Source of the DNA: Agapetus fuscipes
Lineage: Eukaryota > Arthropoda > Insecta > Trichoptera > Glossosomatidae
DNA length: 64,000 nucleotides
Assembly: GCA_951799405.1 (NCBI GenBank)
Contig: OX637339.1
Coordinates: 1,736,001 to 1,800,000, forward strand
Reading direction: 5' to 3'
This document shows, one piece after another, positions 9,575 through 21,800 of the stretch. Position numbers and translations under genes: made by a program. Below the pieces are notes generated by a model. It ran no database searches, had not been told where the DNA came from, and saw only the letters and a list, made by a program, of their open reading frames with translations. Each line of letters begins with the position of its first letter. Within the stretch, counting starts at the first letter, position 1.

Positions 9575-9809
9575 GATAAATGCACCTTTTTTCTTATTTT
9601 CTACGAGAAAAAACACTAAAAAGTAGGAAAATCCTGTACTTTAGAAGTTTATCATGAGCACTTCCTTAAAATTAGTTAACTTACAATTTCTCGAATCAGG
9701 CGATCAGCATTTATTCAGTTTTACCTTTAAGGTGGCGATATGATTGAGAGCTACACAGGTGCAAATGTCAATTTTCAATTTTTTATTTGTACCAATGTGG
9801 TTCTTAGCC

Positions 9810-9964
9810 TCGTATTCACCAACCCTACTAAGACTTTCCTTAGGTAATACTAGCGCTTAGATTGGTTTTAATTTTACCCATTGCATATAAATAGAGACCG
9901 TTCTGAGCGCAAGTGGAGTCTTATGAGGCTTGGTCTTAAATGCTAGTATGCTTGGTGAATACTT
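9810..9964. mobile_element. Probable small inverted-repeat element
   Basis: TATTCACCAA at the left and TTGGTGAATA at the right are exact inverted partners about 150 bases apart; subterminal CCTACTAAGACTT and AAATGCTAGTATG are only loosely related. Confidence 0.4.
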
Positions 9965-9979
9965 GTTTAGACTGTCATG

Positions 9980-10122
9980 CAGTGACGGCTCGTCGATTTT
10001 TCATCGAGCAGTGCATTTTTATACTAGCCGTCATTGATTACCTCCCTAAAATTGTAGTATTGGATCGTGGCATTATTACTGGGGGTGCAATGCACCGATG
10101 CACTTACCTGGAGCCATCACTG
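9980..10122. mobile_element. hAT-type MITE with 8-bp target duplication
   Basis: A 143-base element bounded by CAGTGACGGCTC and its inverted partner GAGCCATCACTG. The eight flanking bases CTGTCATG are identical on both sides (9972-9979 and 10123-10130). CAGTG-type termini plus an 8-bp duplication are the hallmark of hAT transposons. No coding capacity. Confidence 0.85.
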
Positions 10123-10130
10123 CTGTCATG

Positions 10131-10850
10131 TATGATATTTCTTGAACACCAAATGTTTTACAATTAATTTAATAAATCAATAAGATGTTTTATTCACTTT
10201 TCCATTACTATTTGATGTTGTAAAATACTTTTCTTTAAAACATGTTTTGTGCAAGCTACAAATGATCGCTTAAAATGAAATAATTTAACTCGTTAACTCG
10301 TGGAGAACATTAAAGAAATTTAAAATTTGATTGACATGCAAAAGTGCTCACTCAAAACAAGTCCTTAAAAATCAAACATAAGTGATTCATTCAACTCTAG
10401 GTAAAACTGAGATGAATAAATAATGGGGGGTAAAAAATTATTGGTTGTTTTAATTGTAAATCTCCTTCTAAGGGTCTGCAACTTTACATAGATAACATAT
10501 CTTCATTGTAAGCGATCTTAAGAACTGCAAAAAATATGTTTTACTTTCAAATAAGTTATATTTTACATTTGAAAGTTCTGTATTCTAAATTAAACACCTT
10601 TTTATAATTTAGGTGATTCTTGGTGTTTTTTTTTTTAATTATTTCCATGGTATTAATAATTTTATGTACTCATTTTAATTGTAAACACTGAAATCTGTAA
10701 CTCAGAGGTAGATGGATAAAAAAAGATCTTTTAAAAAAATTATCTAATAGAATTTTTTTTTTAAGAGATTGGAAAACACATTGCTTACTAAATAAATATT
10801 AGGATGATTTATTTGGACAGCACCATTTTTGTTTCAAGAGCTTTCTGCGA
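10131..10850. other. AT-rich intergenic DNA, no gene seen
   Basis: No supported gene, RNA or repeat termini. Ends in a fragment TTAGGATGATTTATTTGG like the SINE-A tail boundary (10798-10850). Confidence 0.5.
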
Positions 10851-10854
10851 GATG

Positions 10855-11262
10855 ATGATGATGAGTTGATGATTTCTTTATGGCGCCGTTTCATGATGTA
10901 GTCACTCCAAGGGCGCTTGTGCAAATGATGCCAGAAATGTGCTTGTCTTCAGTGCATTTCAGAACTTCAATCTTCTAGCTCTCTCACATGATGAGGCAGG
11001 TGGTTCTAAGTCAGAGAACCAGCAACGATAAATGCACACTCTCCAAACACTGTGTTAACTCTTCATACCGGTTCTTTAATCCGTATTTTGGCTCTTGTTT
11101 CTGCTGAGGTTTTTTTTTGCCGAGGGTGACAGTCTTGATAATATCAGCGAGTTATTTGGGTGTCTTTCCAAATAGAGCTTTGCGGATTATCTGGCACACT
11201 TTAAACTTGAGGCGCTCTGGGACACGGAGCCAGTGAAGCTTCTGGAGTAATGTGATTGAACT
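10855..11262 (-). pseudogene. CR1-like LINE reverse transcriptase C-terminus, decayed
   Basis: On the minus strand the conserved C-terminal string LLQKLHWLRVPERLKFKVCQ is readable near 11150-11250, followed by stops and frameshifts, and the 3' end has GGCGCCATAAAGAAATC with a (CATCAT)n microsatellite tail. The same protein region is intact in the fragment at 34055-34625. Confidence 0.6.
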
Positions 11263-11283
11263 TGAAATTGCCAGCGAGCTTGC

Positions 11284-11512
11284 TCATCACTGTAGAAAGT
11301 GCCAATTCCTCGAAATTCCGCCAAATTCTCGAGCTAGAACGAGTTGCCGTGAGGCTGGATGGAGCAACTGTTACCGGTCTTTTTGGTAAAGGCTGATAAA
11401 TCTTTCAACCCAGTCAAATGATATTTTATATGCTTCACTGGGAATCAAGTCCAATGAACTTTTAATCATGTGTCCATAGCTTTAATCCCTAGACTATGGA
11501 CCGGTCTTTTAT
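11284..11512 (-). mobile_element. SINE-A copy, diverged
   Basis: GACCGGTCCATAGTCTAGGG head in reverse complement at 11490-11512, then GCTGGATGGAGCAAC and TCTACAGTGATGAGC at the far end. The CR1-like tail is replaced by, or joined to, the CR1 fragment at 10855-11262. Confidence 0.55.
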
Positions 11513-12148
11513 CTTTCTCTGAGTTTCAGTTCAGATATGTATAGGTATTTTAATTTGCTGTAGAACTGTATGTTAAGTGCCAAATATAAATGTATATGTT
11601 ATTTTGGAAAAGTGCTTATAGATATTTTGTATACCTTAATAATTCCAAAATTAACTAGAATTACTTTTTTAATTTAATTTTTGTACTGGTGCAATAATTT
11701 GTTTAATTCTTTTTTTTATAATAAGTAGGAAATGAGCTCACAATATTTCAAATAAATAATTTTGTTTGGAAATATAGGATAACATACTTTAAATATGATT
11801 TTTTGTATATTTATGAAAAACTCTTAGTACATGTTTTTTTCTAAAAAATGTGTATTTTAAAAGGTTTAATGGACTCGGCATAATCGAAAAAAAAAACCTC
11901 AACTATGTGACGTCACCCATAGTAAAGAAAAAATGGATTCCCTACAATCAGGGAATTTTTCTAGTTCACAGCATTATGAAACATATGCAGTTGATGGTAA
12001 TACATAATGCGGTACGTAACGATTATTGTCTTTTCAAACTATCTACTTAATTTTTTTACATCAAAATTATAACACTGTTCTGCCTTTAGTCCGGCCAGGT
12101 GACAGCACATTGTTTCTCCACATTTTTAATGTGCTGAGTCCATTGTAT
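11513..12148. other. AT-rich intergenic DNA, no gene seen
   Basis: No supported gene. The open frame at 11850-12050 has no recognisable motif. Confidence 0.55.
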
Positions 12149-13095
12149 AGGGTGTTTTTTTTAGAGGTATAGAACTTTAAAATGGAATAAAACAAGGATG
12201 AATTATTAAAATTGACATGAAATTGACTTTAATCGAAAGATAATCTTTTGGCATTATAATTTAAATATGATTTCTGGTATATGACCGCCACGGCTGGCTC
12301 GGACGTAATCTAATTTGGAGGTCCAATTTTCAATAACTTTTTCCAACATTTGTGGCCGTATATCGGCAATAACGCGGCGAATGTTGTCCTTCAAGTGGTC
12401 GATCGTTTCGGGCTTATCGGCGTAGACTAGCGACTTCACATATCCCCACAGAAAATAATCTAGCGGTGTTAAATCACACGATCTTGGAGGCCAATTCACG
12501 GGTCCGGAACATGAAGTTATGCGGTTACCAAACGTTTCCTTCAGTAAATCAGTTGTGGCACGAGCTGTGTGACATGTTGCGCCATCTGTTTGAAACACAG
12601 CTCCTGCACATCATGGTTGTTCAATTGAGGAACGAAAAAGTCAGTAATCATGGCTCTATAGCGGTCATTGACTGTAACGTTCTGGCCAGCATCTTTTTTA
12701 AAGAAGTGCGGACCAATGATTCCACCAGCCCATAAAGCACACCAAACAGTCAGTTTTTCTGGATGTAACGGTGTCTCAACATACACTTGAGGATTATCTT
12801 CACTCCAAATACGGCATTTTTGTTTATTGACGTAGCCATTCAACCAAAAATGAGCTTCATCGCTAAACAAAATTCTCTTATGAAAATCGGGATCAACGGC
12901 AATCTTGTTTTGGACCCATTCACCGGATCTACGCCTTGCTAGGTGATCGTGTGGCTTCAATTGTTGCACGAGTTGTCTATTCATGTTGAAATGCCAAACT
13001 AAACTAAACACAAATCACTTGACAGCTGACAAAATGGCCGCCAGTTAAAACGGTGTTGCCAACTTAAAGTTCTATACCTCTAAAAAAAACACCCT
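12149..13095 (-). mobile_element. Tc1/mariner-group transposon, internally deleted
   Basis: Terminal inverted repeats of about 30 bases (starting AGGGTGTTTTTTTTAGAG) bound the element. The transposase reads on the minus strand in two frames: 13011-12541 (HDHLARRRSG, then RILFSDEAHFWLNGYVNKQK) and 12598-12254 (FQTDGATCHTA, then SCDLTPLDYFLWGYVKS). These contain the catalytic aspartates of the DDE/D fold (SDEAHF, TDGATCH and the SCDLTPLDYF region). The N-terminal DNA-binding part is missing: the coding region starts shortly after the right repeat with MFSLVWHFNMN. A frameshift lies near 12590. The copy cannot make a functional transposase. Confidence 0.85.
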
Positions 13096-13179
13096 TTATG
13101 TAAAAAGTTTATCGTGTTTTACAAAGCCACAATAGCTCTTGCTTAAATAACACTGTCATTTTGGATTCACAACAAATCG

Positions 13180-13800
13180 GTCACAGATAGCCGTCCACAG
13201 ACAGCTCGGCCGTGGACAAATCAGTCACGACGGTTCGTCCACACAATATATATATACAAAGATAATTTATTTATAAGGTACACATACTCGTAATTCAAGA
13301 GCGCCGTTTTTGTGTGTGTCACACCTCAAGGGCCCTCTCAAATCACGGATAAGATTTTTTGTAAAGATGTGTCTTTAGTGCTCCTTTAAAGACACCAACA
13401 GTTTCTGCCTTCCTCACATGAGGTGGTAGTCTATTCCACTCCATTGGGCCCGCAAACCGGAAAGCGAAATAATTGTACAATAATATTGGGACTTTTTCTG
13501 GAGAATAGTTGATCTCTATAGACCCTGTGCACCTATCCACATTTCTCTGGTGCTACCTGGTTTACTGCTCCTGAAATTGTTTTGGTCAACGACATTTCAG
13601 TCACATACAATGTAGGTCCACAGACAGTTCCATCACAGAAAACCTGCTCTTCAAAAAACCTTTGTAATTACTGCAGTTGTAATCAATTGTTGTTTTCTGT
13701 GATGGAGCTGTGTGTGGACCTATATTGTATGTGACCGAAATGTCGTGTGGACGAGTTATCTTTGCCCGATTTGTCGTGACACGGTCATTTCACCTAATTC
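13180..13800. repeat. Inverted-repeat element interrupted by a LINE fragment
   Basis: CCGTCCACAGACAGCTC and GTCACGACGGTTCGTCCACA (13189-13245) are related to GGTCCACAGACAGTTCC (13615) and to inverted copies at 13695-13780 (TGTGATGGAGCTGTGTG, GACCGAAATGTCGTG). The block 13590-13640 is an inverted partner of 13690-13745. The CR1 fragment at 13293-13548 separates the two parts. Confidence 0.5.
13293..13548 (-). pseudogene. CR1-like LINE C-terminal fragment
   Basis: The minus strand encodes FAFRFAGPMEWNRLPPHVRK and FKGALKTHLYKKSYP then stop, followed by GAGAGGGCCCTTGAGGTGTG and ACACACAAAAACGGCGCTC. Same C-terminus and 3' end as the 34055-34625 fragment. Confidence 0.8.
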
Positions 13801-14455
13801 ACCTCCAAACTATACTTTTCTTTTTGTAAATTACTTGTAATATTTTAGAAAAAGTCATTTTAGATTATTTTTGACTGATCTTATATAAACAAATTATTAG
13901 ATTTATCAAAATTGTTCATATCAAAATTCTGACCCTGTCTTTAGTGATATTCTATCAAGATGAATGAATAGTCCTTGTTGGGATTATATTTCTGAAACAA
14001 TATTTTGGTTCAGACTCAAAAAACCCTAGTTTGTCCCTATTTAAGTATTGATACCAAAGTAGCATGAAGCATTTAAACCATTTTGTCAATTGAGTCATAT
14101 AGAATCAATCTTGGATTTTTGGCCAATCTTTATTTCCATGTCATTTTCTATGTCTTCGATTCCATCAGGTAAATTTTGTCATTGACCATCTTTTTGGTGG
14201 ATACGGGGAAAAAGTTTTTCCAACAATTGTAGGGATTTTATGAAAGTTTCCCTACAAAAATTGGGAAATTATGCACATTTTCTGTATCTACAAACTTGCT
14301 TTACTTTCTGAAATTGAGATATTTGACCAAAATGTATATTTATTTTATGCCAGAATTATAACTGATGCTCAGCCTTCGATTTTATTAAAGCTTCACTATG
14401 ATTTAAAAAAATCAGTTTTTTGTTTAAAACCAAGGTGGATGTAATATAAAATGTG
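13801..14455. other. AT-rich intergenic DNA, no gene seen
   Basis: No supported gene, RNA or element. Confidence 0.6.
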
Positions 14456-14460
14456 TTAAA

Positions 14461-14705
14461 TCCCGTCAATAGCTCAGTCGGTAGAGTGATTGCATTCCAT
14501 GCCGAAAGCTCGAGTTCGAATCCCACCGAAGGTGTCAGAAATGATTTCCCTTTTCAGCGTTTATTTCAAACGCAAAATAAAATTTATTCAGCCTTCACAA
14601 GATATGAGTTCCAGCCCTCTCGTAGCTGGGAAACACTCATTTTAACTGAAGTGGTTGGCGTAAGGCCGGCCCCCTTAGAAAGCGGCAAGAAGTTACACAA
14701 TATGT
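14461..14705 (+). mobile_element. SINE-B copy
   Basis: CCCGTCAATAGCTCAGTCGG, CGAGTTCGAATCCCACCG, CAGCCTTCACAAGATATG, GGCGTAAGGCCGGCCCCC, AAGAAGTTACACAATATG. Internal deletion before the end. Confidence 0.8.
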
Positions 14706-15054
14706 GTAGCTTGGCAGCATTCATAATAGCTGCGCACAAACTAATAGTTTTAATTGGTTGCCCTCTGTCTGTCTTCAAAGGGTGCTAGTGTTGTCAACAA
14801 GGCAGCATTCAAGCAAGCTCATTGGCTGCCAAAAAAATGCCATGCGCTCATTGATTCACGCTAAAGTACCAAAGATTAGCTGTTTTCCATTTTGCTCAGA
14901 CGCTGCGTACTGAGTTGGTGTCGGTTCCAGTGGCATAGCATTTTGGACCAAATCGGATTTCGATAAGTGTGAATAGTTTCATTTTCAAATATATAATTTT
15001 TTCTCAAGCGCGTACGCGATACGGGATGTAGCAGAATGGTACACTCAAAGTTTG

Positions 15055-15215
15055 CATATCGCGTACGTTCATATGCATAGGACTTGTCTTGTCTTGTCTT
15101 GTATCCTGCCGCCATTCCTCTAGGGGTGGCCGGTACCTCCACACAAGTGCCTCCACTTGACTCTGTCTTTGCATACTTCTTTCATCTCATCTAATTTCAT
15201 CACTCTTTTCAGGCG
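15055..15215 (-). mobile_element. LINE 3' end with (ACAAG)n tail
   Basis: In reverse complement: AAGAAGTATGCAAAGACAG, AGTGGAGGCACTTGTGTGG, GGCCACCCCTAGAGGAATGG, then (ACAAG)n. Same 3' end as the two LINE copies at 45717-45965 and 46035-46290. Confidence 0.7.
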
Positions 15216-15639
15216 GTTAAACAAAGCTTGAGAAATCCAAGCTGAATAATTTAATCCAAGGCTTAGGATTGCTTATGATCCCGGCCCTACATTTCCTATT
15301 GAATCTCATCTAAATGCATGATTATGTAAACCTTTGTATGTACTTTAATGATATTTTTCATGTTTAACCTACAATTTTTAGTTAATGTTTTTGTAAATAT
15401 AATTTTTTTTAATCTTGTCATAAATTATTTTTGTCAATAAAACAAATTCTAAAAAAAAAACGAGTCATTTATTTTAAATACGATGTTTACAAATATTTAT
15501 ATGGTATTTTTTTTTTCATTCAAGGTCACATTTGGTATTTTCAAGGTCGCACCTGTCAAACTTCAGATATTGGTACTAATACTCAATCAACCATTGCGTA
15601 AACACCAAAAAAAAGGTTTGTGAGGTACAATTTTGCATC
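15216..15639. other. AT-rich intergenic DNA, no gene seen
   Basis: Downstream of the AGXT2 3' end. No supported gene. Confidence 0.55.
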
Positions 15640-15775
15640 AAGTAAGTGTTGAAGAAGCTCATCGTGGAAATGGGCGAAACGTACGGAAGCTCCAGCTCCC
15701 ACAGACCACGGCAACAGGTCCCGGAAAACATCACTCCAGCATCATCAGCCGGCCGTGTAAGCCTAAAACTTTTAA
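15640..15775. mobile_element. CCGGCCG-ended repeat copy
   Basis: AAGAAGCTCATCGTGGAAAT, GGAAGCTCCAGCTCCCACAG, CCAGCATCATCAGCCGGCCG, TGTAAGCCTAAAAC. Lies just 3' of the AGXT2 stop. Confidence 0.65.
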
Positions 15776-15863
15776 ACCTAATCATAATTACTACCTTCGC
15801 TCCAAGGTATGCCGTGATTTGTTCCCAATTTTTTTTCCCTGCCTTTTTTGTCACGACTCCTTG

Positions 15864-15869
15864 TTTATT
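15864..15869 (-). promoter_or_regulatory. AATAAA overlapping the AGXT2 stop codon
   Basis: The minus strand reads CTTAAATAAACAAGG, so the only nearby AATAAA contains the TAA stop itself. It is probably too close to cleavage to be the working signal; further AT-rich candidates lie at 15440-15500. Confidence 0.35.
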
Positions 15870-18800
15870 TAAGGAATGCGTATTCTGGCTGCGTGCGCTT
15901 TATGCTGTTGGTGTAGCTCTGCATGGCCGCCTCCATCACCTGCAGCGTGAAGTCCACGTCCTCTTTGGTAATGCACATGGGCGGCTTGATCCGTATCACC
16001 TGAAAATATTAAATGAATTGGCATAGAGATATATTGTTGCGTCACCCAGCCGGGTTGCTGAGGAAAATGCAAACAAATATTTTATTGCTGGAGAGTTTCT
16101 TTCCGGGATCTGCTGCCATGGACTATGGGAGCTGGAGGTTCCGGACGTTTCACCCATGCTTACAATTGTCTTCTTCATTGTGAAAGCGAAATGATGAAGA
16201 TCATCTTCATCAGCTCCCACAGACCACGGCAACTGATCCAGGAAAGCAAATCTCCAGCATCATCAACCGGCCATGTAAGTCTAAAGTTCCTGGCCATGTA
16301 TAGCTCCGTAATACCTGGCAGACATGTTTTCCCCGTTGAGGTGAGCATGAGTGGGCGGACACTGAGATCAGCGGGGAATGGTGCTGTTAGGTTAACACAG
16401 CCTCGCAGTCAAATACACACTAATTTTGGGGATCGCGCTTTCCGGTTTACGGGATTGATGGAATGGAACAGACTGCCACGCGGAGGAGGGTTTCAGAATC
16501 TGTTGGCATTTTTAAGGGAGCACTGAAGCGGCACCTCTATAAAATATCTCATTTGTGATTGAGAGAGCCCTTGAGGTGTGACATACACAAAAATGGGACT
16601 CTTTATGTACCCACAGACCACGGCAACAGATCCCGGAAAGGAACTCTCCAGCATCATGTGAGGGTTTTTCTTACTTTATTTTATAAGGATCTTCAATGAG
16701 GTGCTTGGCCGTGCTCCGAAGAATTCTTTATGGCAGATTATGACTTTGCTTGAGTGCAGAGCGCCAGCAACCATATCACTTACAAAAGAGGATAGTGAAC
16801 CAAAAACTTTGTAAGCACTTTTATTTATCCACAATCACAATATTTATATAATTATTTATTTTATCCACAATTACAATGTATATATATAATAAACCACAGC
16901 AATGATGATGATGATGATGGATGATTTCTTTCCTGTGGCGCCATTTAATGGTCCAGGACCATCTCAAGGGCGCCATGGCTTCTCGAGAAAAGTAGTGTCT
17001 TCAGTTCCTTTCTGAAGGTGGTGGTAGGTGGGTAAATTGTTCCAGGCCACCGGCCCGGCCACCGCAAAGCTTCTGTCTGCAAAGTTTGATGTGTTTGCTG
17101 ATGTTGAATATTGATTATGACCAAATTCACATGCTTGTGGCTCTCCCACCAGGGAAGCTTTTTTTCTTTCTGCATTCTTTTGTTTTTCTTTTTTTATTCA
17201 AATTCAAATCTAATGTTCCATTCCACCAAACAAACAAATTCATCTCGTTACAATCATCAGCCGGCCGTGTAAGCCTAAAATTCATGTTGTATTGCTACTC
17301 ACATTTCCCTGCAGGCCTCCTCTGCCCAGCAGCAGCCCCATATCCTTGCAGTTCTCCATGAAGGTCAGCATGTGAGGCACTGCCAGGGGCCTCCTCTCTT
17401 CCCTGCTGCCCTGGATCAGCTCCACCCCGATCATCAGTCCTTTCCCCCGTACGTCTCCAATCACCGGCCACTTGTCCCTCAGTTTACCCAGCTCGGTCAG
17501 CATGTAGGTGCCAATCTCCTTGCTAAGCTGTTGAGTTTTTTCTTCCTCCATAACCTACAATGAGACATCACTTATTCCAGTTTCATCAACAACACATCAT
17601 AGCATAATCAAGCTAAAATAGCCAATCGCAGATATGGGGGAAAAGTTTGGAAGCTCTAGCTCTGATAGACCAAGGCAGCAGATTTCGGAAATAAACTTTT
17701 CAGTGTCTACCGCCGGTCGTGTAAGTTTTAAGGAACACTTTCGGGGCTATTCTTAGACATTTTAGTCGTTGGTTGAGCCCACGCTTTGACAAACTAATGG
17801 TGCCTGAGCTGGTAGTTTCATCAGCACGGTCATTCTTATCTACCAAATTTTGTAATATTTGTATGAAGACAAATCAGCTGTTCACTTGCGGCCATCTTGG
17901 ATTGACAGGTCTTCATACAAATGCATCATTAGTTTGTCAAAATGTGGGCTCAACCGACGACTAAAATGTCTAAAAATAGCCCGGTTTGAAGTTTAAATGT
18001 TAAGTTTTATACTTAGAGTAGGGACTGTTTTTTTTTTTACATTTTACGTGTTGTTACACTCTACTTGGTTCGACTTATAGATTGGAATAAGGCTTACCAT
18101 CCATATTTGATATTCATTGCGGCTCGTAAATATAGGTACGAAAGAGACGATTCTTGCATGCTCTAGATTATTCCACATACTTCTATAATTGATTTTTCGA
18201 AACACTTCCAGATTGGTCGGCACACACCATCGTGGTTAGATGCACGTGCCTAGATACATGTACAAACAAACTCATAGTTCGTAACAATGAGGCACCTTTG
18301 TAGTGACGTAAATCACAAAAAGGCGCAAATAAATTTAGTTAAGTAATTATTAATTATTAATGGATAACAATCCATTATTACATAATAGATTGTTAATATA
18401 CATTGTTTTAATAAAATAAGTGAATAGAACATAAATTTACCTCCAAGACAGCTTTCCCCACAGCAGATGCTATCGGGTTCCCGCCAAAAGTGTTGAAGTG
18501 CAGGGCCTTGGTCAGGCACTCTGATATCCTGGGGGTGGTCACCACGGCGGCCAAGGGGAATCCATTTCCAATGCCCTTGGCCATGGTCACTATGTCAGGG
18601 ACTATGTCGTGGGACTCAAAGCCCCAGAAGTGCTCGCCAGTCCGTCCAAAACCCGACTGAACCTAGGGATTATTATTAACTTGAATTCATCAATCAATTG
18701 AGGTACGTGCCACTGGAGAGATTCTTTCTGGGATCTGCGTCCCTAGTATAAAACATTGCGTCATATCATAATATCTAGAGGTGTGGTTGGTATACGGCTG

Positions 18801-21800
18801 ACCACCCTTCACTTTCACTTTGCCAATATCACCCCTGTTGCAGGGAAGGTCGGCAAGAGTTGCAGGGTGTGTATTCATTTGAGATTTGGGTTTTTATATC
18901 GTAGGTCCACATGCGGCATGTTTAAGTGCAAACTTATAGGTGTCTGCTTGTGGGAATGCATTTAATATGAATTTCAAATGTACTTATATCTCTGCAACTT
19001 AGATTATATATATAGATTATATAGTGATCAATGAGTTCCTCTCTATTCCGAGTCCATTCATCACTAGCCCAGTAGCTGATATTTAGCATTCTACTTCCAC
19101 AAAACAATAGCTATGCATATTGTGTCACTTAATAATTCGTGCATCATGTTGACACCTGTTTCTCACCATGCATAAACAGGTTGGTGAATTGCTTACCTCA
19201 TCAGAAATGAAGACTCCTCCATTAGCGTGTATGAGCTCTTGAGCCTTCTTGAGGTATCCTCTAGGGTACTGGACGGTGCCGCCCACTCCTTGGATGGACT
19301 CCGCAAACATTCCCGCCACTTTGCCTTTGGGGAGGGAATACCTGAAAATCTGACAACAAAACAATAATAAAGATAATATAAGAAATTATAAAAATGGATT
19401 TTCACTGTGTGAATACACAAACTCTAAAAAGTCTAATAATAATAATACCTATAAGGATGATTTATTTGGTGAGTGCTGTTTTTGTGTGAATCCTCACACA
19501 CCTCAAGAGATGTCTATGAGCTTGGTTGTCGCTTTAGAAAGCGCCAATTCTCAAGCAAGACTCAGTTGCTGTAAGGCTGGATGAAGCTTTGGTGACCGGT
19601 CTTTGGTAAAAGTTTATGAATTTTAAATTTTTTCAACCCAGCGAAGAACATATTTGAAAATTTAAATTGCATATTTTTTGTGCTCCGCTGGGATTCGAAC
19701 CCACAACCTTCCATTAACGAGTCCGAAATGTTACCACTGGACTACAGGCAGTAAAAGAAAATAACATCAAATACCATTTACACAATATTAAAATTGATGA
19801 ACACAAGTTTTTTTAAGGATTTCTGTTAGGGGGACTCTCTAGATTTCAAAGAATCTAGAGGATAGTTCCGCAGAGGTGTGGATGTTGCCTTTTGGTGATG
19901 TGGCGCTTGATGTCCTGATCCTTTGTAGCAAGGTGGTTAGTTACACACTGTTGTGTTGTATGTTGTGTTGCCTTTGTTGAAAGGATGTTGGAATGTATAC
20001 AGAGATTAAAAGTGTTTTACCTCCTCTAGCTGATCGTAGTACATGTTGGCAGCATGGCACTCTCCCTCACAGTCACAGCTCCTGTCTGCTTGTATCGGGG
20101 AGTCCCGACACTTGTCTCCGCCCCATATGCCCTTGTACGGGTCTGGATTCATAGCCTGAAGTCCAAATTAAATTAGGCTGATTTATTTGGTGAGCACTGT
20201 TTTTGTGTGTATCACACCTCAAGAGCCCTCTGCGAGCTTGGTCGTCGCTGTAGAAAGTGACAATTCTCAAACAAGACCCAGTTGCTGTAAGGCTGCAATT
20301 CTCCTGCAATTCCCTGCAATTCTCAAACAAGACCCAGTTGCTGTAAGGCTTTTGATGACCGGTCTTTGGTAAAGGTTTTATGAATTTTTCAACCCAGCGA
20401 AGAGCAAATTAGAAAATATAGGTAAATTGTTTATTTTCTGTGCTCCGCCGAGATTCGAACCCACAACCTTCCATTTACGAGTCCGAAGTGTTACCACTGG
20501 ACTACGGACCGGTCAAAATGTACATAATATGTGAATCATCTATCAAATAAAAGAAATATAGAAAAAAACAGCTCATTTGGAGGTTATAAAGATTTTGTTG
20601 CTGTGCAATTACAGCAAAATATATATCTTAATAATTAAAAAACTTTTTTATTTAAAAAACACATAGTTTTTATTTTCACATATGAGTTATACTGCCTAAG
20701 CGCTGTCGAACCTGCTCGGTTCATCATCAGAGGCTATAAATCTATTATATAAAAATCTAGGGGGTATTTGCGTCTGTTTTTTTCGAATTTGCAAAAATGT
20801 TTTTCTACAAAGTGTTTCTATTGACAAACTGAACTAACGCTATGTTCCAGAATTTTTGGTGTTTGTTTGTTTGTCCGTTTGTTTGTATATTTGTACCACT
20901 ATAGGCGCCCAAACCGTTCGCAGCACGATGCTGTTATTTTGCATACCCCCATAAAATGCTCAAACTTAAACAACTGTCAGGGTCCGGATGACGTCACGTG
21001 CATATTTCGTATACCTGCGATACAGACTGAAAATTGAAATCTTGCCGCTGGCGGCCATTTTGAATTTACAGGCTTGATGTTCGAAACAGTCATGTCTCTT
21101 AGTAATTTTAACAACTTTTGGAAGAAACTTTTTCGCAAAAAGTAAATTCTTCAAACAAAGTTTGTAAATACCTACATAGAAAAAAATACAAAACAATATC
21201 TTTCAGTTGGCACAACAGGCGCATGCATTAAGTTGGAACAATGAAATTGAACATGCCACCTTAACATAAACAGACTTACATATTTTAAAAAAAAAACAAA
21301 ATACATGAAGGATTAAGAGTAGCTGCTTTACATTTTCTTTGGTTTCTTCAATATTTAACATTCTCCTGGCGTTCATTTTAAAAGTCTGAAGGTTTTTCCT
21401 CAATGGTCAATTTGGTTTTGCTTATGTCAACATTTTTTGAAAGAAAATTTTTTTCAAAGACAAATTTTTTCGAACAAAATTTGGAAAAACCTGATTTTCA
21501 CAAAAAAGTCAAATTTATAAGTAGAAAAATCACCTATTTGGATGCTACATTTACAATTTTAATTTTGCAAAGTGTAAAGATATGTAATAGAACAATCACG
21601 CCAAGTATAAATTTTGCATACCCGCGATACCAACTAAAAAAATATATTAATCTGCAGGCGGCCATTTTGAATGTATAAGCCTGATACTCGAATTTAAAAT
21701 GCATTTTTGTAAATCCCATAAATGTTGGAAGAAACTTTTTTTCTGCGGCAAATTTTTTTGAACAAATATTAAAAAAGTAAAATTTCATACAAAGTGTCTT

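Noticed and set aside
14461..14535. A true tRNA gene (also 1416-1490, 7117-7210, 52219-52290)
   Set aside because: Only the promoter boxes are well kept; acceptor stems do not pair and each head continues into the same SINE body.
15633..16026. Overlapping plus-strand frames as small genes
   Set aside because: They lie over the CCGGCCG repeat and antisense to the last AGXT2 exon.
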